Part shown: piece by piece, positions 7,472-12,536 of the stretch
Position numbering within the stretch: the first letter of the stretch is position 1
Layout of the letters: each line of letters begins with the position of its first letter
DNA from: an uncultured Clostridia bacterium
GTDB lineage: Bacteria > Bacillota > Clostridia > Oscillospirales > Oscillospiraceae
DNA: 12,536 nt
Reading direction: 5' to 3'
Assembly: GCA_937858235.1 (NCBI GenBank)
Contig: CALLZZ010000494.1
Span: 1-12,536 of the forward strand
Made by a program: the position numbers and the translations under genes
Notes under the pieces: generated by a model
Database searches by the model: none
Told to the model about the DNA's origin: nothing
What the model saw: the letters and a program-made list of their open reading frames with translations, nothing else

Positions 7472-7708
7472 TCACGGCATTATCTCGGCTAAAAAAGGGG
7501 AGAAAGTTTGGCGATTTAGTGCGTCTATCTTGTAGAATTCCACCTCAGTTATTAAGCTTTTTTCGAGCATCTTTCTAAGTAATTTTTCTGCCTGGATATA
7601 ATCAAACTCACGTTGTAGCTGTTCCTGTGATACCCTCTTTAATTTGATGCTTTTGTCGATGATCTCATCCGAAATCTTTGTAACTTTTTTATCCTCGTGC
7701 TGATTCAC
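7472..7708 (-). CDS. Small SHOCT-like domain protein upstream of the recombinases
   Basis: This 78-residue, charged, mostly helical protein has a C-terminal block (about 29-78) with features typical of the short SHOCT-like domain: QLQREFDYIQAEKLLRKML, then a turn LITEVEFYKI and the ending LNRQTFSPFLAEIMP. I recall similar small proteins next to serine recombinases in clostridial phages and integrative elements; a direct role in recombination is inference. The start is GTG with AGGAGGTGA about 9 nt upstream. It is the first gene after the late-operon terminator, and the first recombinase starts 61 nt after its stop, so it likely leads the integration operon. Confidence 0.75.
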   Translation of the reverse strand: MNQHEDKKVTKISDEIIDKSIKLKRVSQEQLQREFDYIQAEKLLRKMLEKSLITEVEFYKIDALNRQTFSPFLAEIMP

Positions 7709-7787
7709 TAAGAATCACCTCCTACCTAATAGCCGTGGGAACAGGTCGAAGTTGAGGATTTGAAAAATTTAATTTGAATCAGAGCAT
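7709..7787 (-). promoter_or_regulatory. Leader of the integration module with a direct repeat
   Basis: This gene-free stretch between the late-operon terminator and the SHOCT-like gene must carry the promoter for the recombinase module if that module is expressed in lysogens. It holds two TTCAAAT copies on the minus strand (7778-7772 and 7764-7758) spaced 14 nt apart, and a GC-richer segment around 7725-7750. No clean -35/-10 pair with normal spacing was found. Confidence 0.25.
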
Positions 7788-7824
7788 AAAAAAAGAGCCT
7801 GCAAGGGAAGAACCCCTACAGGCT
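7788..7824 (-). terminator. Strong intrinsic terminator after the lysis genes
   Basis: On the minus strand AGCCUGUAGGGG pairs with CCCUUGCAGGCU (12-bp stem with two wobble pairs, loop of 5 nt), followed after one C by seven U residues. It lies 83 nt beyond the amidase stop and separates the phage late operon from the integration module. Confidence 0.9.
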
Positions 7825-7906
7825 ACATAAATTTAATAGTTTAATATTTTATTTGGGAAGTCCAATGAAATTCAAACAACACCGCTTTTTTACTCGCTCC
7901 ATTTGA

Positions 7907-8608
7907 TTAATCATACTTAATAAATGCATCAGTAAAGCCTGCTTTTTTAGCTTTGGCAAGCTGTGCCTCAGCATTTGTTTTGACAGAGTATGCACCAATT
8001 TGTACACGGTAATATTTCTTTTTCACTGATTCTGCTGGTTTATTTTCTTCACTTAGTAGTCTCTTCACATCTGCTCGGAAGGTACCCATATTCTTTCCAT
8101 GCTTAGGAAACCAGTGCATCACATCTGCATGGTTACTAGCGATGCCTAGTTTATAACCTTCACTGTGACAGATAATATCCTTATCGCTAAACCCATAGAG
8201 TTTGCAAAGATATACACAAAGCTCCACAGCTTCCTTGTAAATGGCAGAAAAATACGTGGCATCGGTCAAACCGTCCTCGCAGATTTCAAATCCAATATGA
8301 GAATTGTTCGCAGTTCCTCCAGCATGCCAACCTCGGTGATTCCAAGGCAATGTTTGATAGGTGGCAATGGAACCATCTGCTAATTTACCAATAAAGGCAT
8401 GAACACATACTTGACGACCTCCAGGTTTGTCTTGGTTCCAATGGTTGTTGTACTGGTTCTTTCCTAGCAAGCCATCATCCGGTCCAACATATCGCTTGAG
8501 CCACGGGTTGTTGGCACCGGTCGAATGAACCATGATACCCTTCGGTGTTATTGTTTTGCCCGCTTTGAAGCAGGCATTATTCGTAAGAATTAATTTGTGT
8601 AAATTCAT
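7907..8608 (-). CDS. Phage endolysin: N-acetylmuramoyl-L-alanine amidase with SPOR-like C-terminus
   Basis: This 233-residue endolysin cleaves the bond between N-acetylmuramic acid and L-alanine in peptidoglycan at the end of the lytic cycle. The amidase type 2 fold (about 15-185) shows the first zinc-ligand histidine in MVHSTG (His28), a HRGWHAGG segment, and the CHSEGYKLGIASNHADVMHW block expected to supply the remaining ligands. Residues about 197-233 (YYRVQIGAYSVK...AGFTDAFIKY) look like a SPOR-type wall-binding domain, commonly seen in clostridial phage lysins. There is no signal peptide, so release depends on the upstream holin. A GTG at 8617 is in frame but lies inside the ribosome binding site GAGGTG; the ATG at 8608 has correct spacing and is chosen. 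It starts 33 nt after the holin stop. Confidence 0.9.
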   Translation of the reverse strand: MNLHKLILTNNACFKAGKTITPKGIMVHSTGANNPWLKRYVGPDDGLLGKNQYNNHWNQDKPGGRQVCVHAFIGKLADGSIATYQTLPWNHRGWHAGGTANNSHIGFEICEDGLTDATYFSAIYKEAVELCVYLCKLYGFSDKDIICHSEGYKLGIASNHADVMHWFPKHGKNMGTFRADVKRLLSEENKPAESVKKKYYRVQIGAYSVKTNAEAQLAKAKKAGFTDAFIKYD

Positions 8609-8641
8609 TATAATCACCTCTTATCAGACATTTTGAGCCAA

Positions 8642-9082
8642 TCATACTCCATCACCTGGCTTACGAGGTTCTTCATCACGCTCATGTAACTGCTGAAGAA
8701 CCGATTTTAGTTTTTCTGGGATGGGCAGTCCCATATGACTGGCATTCTCCAAAATGGATATTCCTTCGTTACTTAGATAGAAAAAGATTACTGCTGTGCG
8801 TAAAGCGCCACTATTCTCTCCGATGCTACCTAAAATTTGTGTATCGACAATATGAGCGATACCTACCATTGCAAAGATGAGTACCTTTTTGAAAATTCCC
8901 TTAGCACCAATTTCGCTACACAGTTTTTTATCTACAATGGCACAGAGCACTCCAGTCACATAATCTATGACAATAAAGGCTACCAATGCATAGAGAAATC
9001 CGTCATAACCGCCTAGAAACCATCCAAGAAATCCACCTACTGTGGCAATAGCCAGTTGTATCCAATTCCAAATCTCTTTCAT
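8642..9082 (-). CDS. Phage holin (toxin secretion / phage lysis holin family)
   Basis: This 146-residue inner-membrane protein is expected to form the lesion that frees the endolysin. Hydrophobic segments are visible near residues 8-25, 29-50, 68-85 and 95-110. The family signatures IDYVTGVLCAI and YLSNEGISILEN are present, as is a charged C-terminal tail (HERDEEPRKPGDG). The frame is open up to 9142, but GGAGGTG lies 6 nt before the ATG at 9082, and the longer version would cover a hairpin at 9130-9156, so the short start is used. The amidase follows directly, as in the usual holin-endolysin cassette. Confidence 0.9.
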   Translation of the reverse strand: MKEIWNWIQLAIATVGGFLGWFLGGYDGFLYALVAFIVIDYVTGVLCAIVDKKLCSEIGAKGIFKKVLIFAMVGIAHIVDTQILGSIGENSGALRTAVIFFYLSNEGISILENASHMGLPIPEKLKSVLQQLHERDEEPRKPGDGV

Positions 9083-9129
9083 TAAAGGCACCTCCGTTTC
9101 TTGTATTTCCATATAGATCCATATAGAAA

Positions 9130-9156
9130 AGCGCCCCTGCAAGTTACAAGAGCGCT
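9130..9156 (-). terminator. Hairpin between the tail gene and the holin, possible attenuator
   Basis: AGCGCUCUUGU pairs with GCAGGGGCGCU (11 bp with four wobble pairs, 5-nt loop) beginning 11 nt after the tail protein stop. Only UUUC follows, so it is a weak or partial terminator. It may reduce read-through into the lysis genes or stabilise the upstream message. Confidence 0.45.
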
Positions 9157-9167
9157 GAATTTTATCT

Positions 9168-11522
9168 TTACATTATTTGTATTAGGTCATAAATTTGTTG
9201 CATTACATCTGCCCTTGGCCTTCCTGTTCCAATAGGCAGCCATGTGACAGGTGGTATATCGAATGCCTGCGAAGAATCAAAACTATTAACAACCATAATA
9301 ACTGCATCAATGGCTTTACGAATTTCAACGATATGAAATGGCCAATTCTTAACAGTAGTCTTTCCAGCGATGATCTCTTCTTTCCAAGTCATAGGAGGTA
9401 GTTTGTAATAGCTGCGCACCCTATTTACAGCAGTTCGAAGCGTCTGAATATGTGTTGCCTTCACGTGTGTCACATTTGGAATTATGATTTCAAAAGGTAA
9501 TGCCAATATCGTGAAGGTACGAACAACTTCTGTACTTGCTAATTCGATATCACTGTCAAGACAACGGACAGTAACCGTATGATTTCCTACTGAAAGCGGT
9601 TCAGCTTGGTAAACCGTCTTGACCTCATTACCAAGGTAGCCGCTTATGGAAAACCTCTCAGGATTGTCTACACTGTTTTGCCACTCACCTGAATCAATTT
9701 TTACCTCCACTATCTGCGTTTGGCCATCCGGTTCGATACCTGTTGTAATCATAAAACGTGGTGTGGTGTTATAAGTAAAGTTTCCAGACATTGGACAGTC
9801 CACTACCGGTGCTACAGGCGGGCTGTTTTTCTTTACCGTGTTACTAACAACATAGGCAGACACTGCATCAAGTGCATCTGTGACGCTGATTCGATAACGA
9901 GTATACCTACCGGCTACCTGTGAGGCATTTACCTGGAGAGTGCCTGAAGTCGCATTTGAAATAATAGTCGTCAGTGCTTCATAAGCGGACCAATTTAATC
10001 CATCTATCGATGTAGCCTGTTGAATGAAATATTGCTTGATGGCACTAGTTCCAAGTACCGTTCCACTCCAAGAAAGGTTTATTGTGTTTGCTTCATAGAT
10101 AGGAGGGGTTGCGATAAAAGAAGTCGGCGGTATTGGTAGTATATTTTTACGAACAGTATTACTGGAAATAGTCCAGTCTGAGTAAAAATCCTCTCCAGCT
10201 GTACCACGAGTTCTTATTCGGAACCTACGATAATGACCACGTGTAGCGGGTGGACTGACATTTAAAATACTGCTTGTTGCAGAAGTGTTTACTATCCCCA
10301 ATGCCATCCAAGCACCCCAGTTGCTGTTATCAGGCGAATCACTGTACTGTATTTCGTAGGAATTGATGGCATTACCTGCACCGCCGGATGCTCCGCTCCA
10401 CGAGAGAGTGACATTTCCTTCTGATAATGTTGTGCTTACCGTGCAAAGGGTTGGTGCTACACAAGCTGTGACATTGCAATAGATGCTATTGCTGATTTTC
10501 TCTATTGAGTAAACATCCAATGCGTCGATTGTCCAAATACCAAATTGTGTATATGTTCCTGGAGTCCTCGATACTATTGGGTTATAGCTGCCACCGCTTG
10601 CCGCCAAAGTCAACGTAGTCAACACATTCCACGCACTCCAAGTGTTGTTATCCGTGGATGTGCGACTGGCAATTTGATATCCCTTAATTGGACTCGTACC
10701 GCTAGACGCTCCGCTCCAAGTAAGTGTAATAGTTTCATCACTATATGCTGCAGGGGAGGCAACAGCAATCGTCGCTGGCTTTGGCACAGTATTTCTACGG
10801 ACACTGTTTGTGGATACTTTCCAGCTAGAGTAATAACTAGCACCTGCTGTACCACGCGTCCGTACCCGAAATCTTCGGTAATTGCCTCGCGTAGGGGGTG
10901 GTGCAACTGATACACTACCACTTGCTGCTGTGGTGGTCAGCGTGGTCAGAGCAGTCCATGCTCCCCATGTGACGTTATCGGCAGAGTCACTATATTGAAT
11001 CTCATAACTAGAAATCGTATTATTGATGCCTCCAGAAGCCCCGCTCCAAGAAAGAGTCACATTACCTTCCGCAAGTGTTGGAGAAACCGTACAAGATGTC
11101 GGTGCTCCACAAGCTGTAGTAAGCAATGGAGCGCTTAATACCGTATAGCTTGAATTGGTAATTACACCAGAGGATAATGGCAAACGTCCATCAGATACTA
11201 CTTTGAATGTGACTGGCTGGGTTGCATTACCTGTAGTAGAAGCACAGGTCACCGAAACATACCTGAGTCTTGGTGTGGTTCCATCCCAGTTATCTCCGTC
11301 CGCCGCTTTAATGCGCACCTGCGAAGAAGATCCATTTACAGTCATTGTGCAAAGCAATGCATAACCACTATGAATGAAGGAACCTGATGAACCCAATGCA
11401 GCAGATATGGTGAAGTTGTATGTCATCTGGCTATTATTAGGTCGGCTTTTAGTATAAGTAATCGTGTAATAAACGGTAGGGCTAGAACCTGCCTGCAGAG
11501 TGATGCCGTTAATATCCGCCAC
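9168..11522 (-). CDS. Phage tail protein with four fibronectin type III domains
   Basis: This 784-residue secreted-virion-type protein probably belongs to the tail tip or a side fibre that contacts the host surface. The N-terminal part (1-138) is Ser/Thr-rich and beta-type. Four FnIII-like domains follow in the order A1 (about 139-244), B1 (245-352), A2 (355-460), B2 (461-566). The A domains share YEIQYSDS...WGAW and RGxYRRFRxRTRGTAG; the B domains share ITLTWSG-like strands and TDALDxxS. Residues 570-675 form another Ig-like region, and 680-784 appear helical. The start is GTG with GGAGG about 9 nt upstream, overlapping the stop of the previous gene. Such repeats are common on phage surface proteins and may aid carbohydrate binding. 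The exact structural role is inferred from position before the holin. Confidence 0.8.
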   Translation of the reverse strand: MADINGITLQAGSSPTVYYTITYTKSRPNNSQMTYNFTISAALGSSGSFIHSGYALLCTMTVNGSSSQVRIKAADGDNWDGTTPRLRYVSVTCASTTGNATQPVTFKVVSDGRLPLSSGVITNSSYTVLSAPLLTTACGAPTSCTVSPTLAEGNVTLSWSGASGGINNTISSYEIQYSDSADNVTWGAWTALTTLTTTAASGSVSVAPPPTRGNYRRFRVRTRGTAGASYYSSWKVSTNSVRRNTVPKPATIAVASPAAYSDETITLTWSGASSGTSPIKGYQIASRTSTDNNTWSAWNVLTTLTLAASGGSYNPIVSRTPGTYTQFGIWTIDALDVYSIEKISNSIYCNVTACVAPTLCTVSTTLSEGNVTLSWSGASGGAGNAINSYEIQYSDSPDNSNWGAWMALGIVNTSATSSILNVSPPATRGHYRRFRIRTRGTAGEDFYSDWTISSNTVRKNILPIPPTSFIATPPIYEANTINLSWSGTVLGTSAIKQYFIQQATSIDGLNWSAYEALTTIISNATSGTLQVNASQVAGRYTRYRISVTDALDAVSAYVVSNTVKKNSPPVAPVVDCPMSGNFTYNTTPRFMITTGIEPDGQTQIVEVKIDSGEWQNSVDNPERFSISGYLGNEVKTVYQAEPLSVGNHTVTVRCLDSDIELASTEVVRTFTILALPFEIIIPNVTHVKATHIQTLRTAVNRVRSYYKLPPMTWKEEIIAGKTTVKNWPFHIVEIRKAIDAVIMVVNSFDSSQAFDIPPVTWLPIGTGRPRADVMQQIYDLIQIM

Positions 11523-11538
11523 TTACATTCACCTCCTC

Positions 11539-12042
11539 CTATTCATAAATCGCTGAAACTAACGAGTTTACTAACCCGCAAAGACTAGTATTCAATCGGG
11601 TATCAATAATGTTATTTGCTGAAATCGATGTAGCGGCCGAAGGTACTAGAACATCAGCAATACCTAGTTCATAGACATCGCTTGTTCTTGTCAATTCCGG
11701 AGCTATGGGCGATGCCGTTGGAGTACCAGTAACAATGGCGAGCTGAATGCTTCTCGTAATTTGACTTAAACGAACCACAACCCTGTCTATGCGAGGATTG
11801 CTCCCATCTGCTGTAGCAAGGGGTTTATTTAAAACATCCGTATTTTCATATCTATAACCATTAATCCATGCACTGCCCGGTGCTATGGTTACTGCTAATC
11901 CAATCCCAGGAGATACCAGTAAGTTTGTTGGTGTCGCATAAAACACACCATTCGAGACAAGGCTTCCAAAGTATGCAGCGAAGTCCGTTGCATCATAGAC
12001 TCTATCACCATCGGATGAATTGAAAAATCCGCTTTTTTCCAT
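11539..12042 (-). CDS. Phage structural protein, baseplate or tail appendage type
   Basis: This 167-residue protein begins MEKSGFFNSSDGDRVYDATDFAAYFGSLV in outline (residues 1-29), a pattern I recognise from phage structural proteins near the tail genes of Firmicutes phages. It continues with a GxAWINGYRYEN segment, RIDRVVVRL, and an ending DTRLNTSLCG. It is probably an adaptor in the baseplate or at the base of the receptor-binding apparatus; the exact role is unknown. The frame extends to a TTG at 12045, but the ATG at 12042 has AGGAGG 8 nt upstream and is used. It lies between the fibre-like gene and the FnIII tail gene, with gaps of about 15 nt on both sides, in the same operon. Confidence 0.75.
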   Translation of the reverse strand: MEKSGFFNSSDGDRVYDATDFAAYFGSLVSNGVFYATPTNLLVSPGIGLAVTIAPGSAWINGYRYENTDVLNKPLATADGSNPRIDRVVVRLSQITRSIQLAIVTGTPTASPIAPELTRTSDVYELGIADVLVPSAATSISANNIIDTRLNTSLCGLVNSLVSAIYE

Positions 12043-12057
12043 CAATCACTCCTCCTT

Positions 12058-12536
12058 CTATTCCGTTTTTGTATACTCTATTACTACATAGCCTGTATAC
12101 GCAGTTCTATCATTGCCTGGTTCGACTACAATGTCGGTCTTATTTGCGAAGAGTCCGATTTGCGATGCGAAGTTGTTGTACCGGGCAAGGGGCAGTGGCA
12201 AGAATACGGTCCCATTTGTCGCAAAGCCTGTTAAACTGACAATAGTGCTGAGGTTTGATATGCCGTGAGCTACGCTTTTCGGTGTCGTATTTGTAAGTGA
12301 CCCAAGATTCACTTGCTTGCGATAAATTGTCTTACCATCTATCCATAGTCGCCCAGTGTTTTGTTCTGTAGTTGAATAGTCGCTAAAAGAAGAAACCATT
12401 TTAGTAGCTGTAATTGTACGGTCTGCAATTTTTAAACCTGTAACTGCTCCATTGGCAATTCTTGCAGTAGTTACAGGTTCATTATTGATATTAAGCCAGT
12501 TTGCTTGTCCAGAAGGGTTATTAAATACGAAAACAG
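12058..12536 (-). CDS. Tail-fibre-like protein, N-terminus beyond the window
   Basis: The reading frame stays open through the right edge, giving 158 visible residues; the internal Met at 12399 is not the real start because in-frame coding sense continues upstream (FNNPSGQANWLNINN, then PVTTARIANGAVTGLKIADR). The segment TTARIANGAVTGLKIADRTI is the short alternating repeat typical of phage fibre shafts that often precedes a C-terminal head domain. The C-terminal part (about 60-158) is beta-rich with SVAHGISNLSTIVSLTGFA and ends VVIEYTKTE. It is probably a tail fibre or receptor-binding protein. The next gene's ribosome binding site directly follows its TAG. Confidence 0.7.
   Translation of the reverse strand, partial: VFVFNNPSGQANWLNINNEPVTTARIANGAVTGLKIADRTITATKMVSSFSDYSTTEQNTGRLWIDGKTIYRKQVNLGSLTNTTPKSVAHGISNLSTIVSLTGFATNGTVFLPLPLARYNNFASQIGLFANKTDIVVEPGNDRTAYTGYVVIEYTKTE

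Noticed and set aside
7709..7770. tRNA-like segment near CAAATCC in the leader
   Set aside because: No acceptor, D or anticodon stem could be built around it.
10545..10910. 121-codon open frame on the plus strand
   Set aside because: It lies fully inside the FnIII repeats of the tail gene, has no supported ribosome binding site, and its composition looks like an antisense shadow of the repeats.

Overview
The window looks like the end of a prophage joined to a chromosomal segment of a low-GC Gram-positive anaerobe, most likely a member of Clostridia. The evidence is strong AGGAGG-type ribosome binding sites, frequent GTG starts, a clostridial-type phage lysis cassette, a tandem set of large serine recombinases, and an HTH regulator fused to a desulfoferrodoxin-like domain, an architecture I associate with anaerobic Firmicutes. 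Every supported gene lies on the minus strand, so transcription runs from position 12536 towards 1.

Right part (12536 to about 7790): the end of a phage late operon. In transcription order it holds a tail-fibre-like protein that runs off the window edge, a phage structural (baseplate or tail appendage type) protein, a 784-residue tail protein with four fibronectin type III domains in an A-B-A-B order, a holin, and an N-acetylmuramoyl-L-alanine amidase with a C-terminal SPOR-like domain. A strong intrinsic terminator at 7788-7824 closes this operon.

Middle part (7708 to 3798): the integration module. A 78-residue SHOCT-like protein precedes three tightly packed serine recombinase genes: two full-length enzymes (521 and 523 residues) and, between them, a 137-residue protein made only of the 'Recombinase' DNA-binding domain with no catalytic domain. 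A terminator at 3798-3844 ends the module. The AT-rich interval 3662-3797 just beyond it is the best place to look for a phage attachment site.

Left part (3634 to 1): a compact operon of a GIY-YIG-like protein that lacks both signature tyrosines, a protein of unknown function (probably DUF6530), and a fused MoxR-type AAA+ ATPase plus CobT-like von Willebrand A protein. The first two genes overlap as ATGA and the next two are 2 nt apart. After 33 nt comes an XRE regulator carrying a complete desulforedoxin Cys4 site and most of a superoxide-reductase iron site. A promoter with a palindrome over its -35 box (59-87) precedes a gene that starts near position 18 and leaves the window.

The phage genes need little comment. 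The least explained parts are the GIY-YIG/DUF6530/MoxR-VWA operon with its candidate redox-sensing regulator, and the recombinase trio. Family names are from recognition of motifs by eye; no database search was run.
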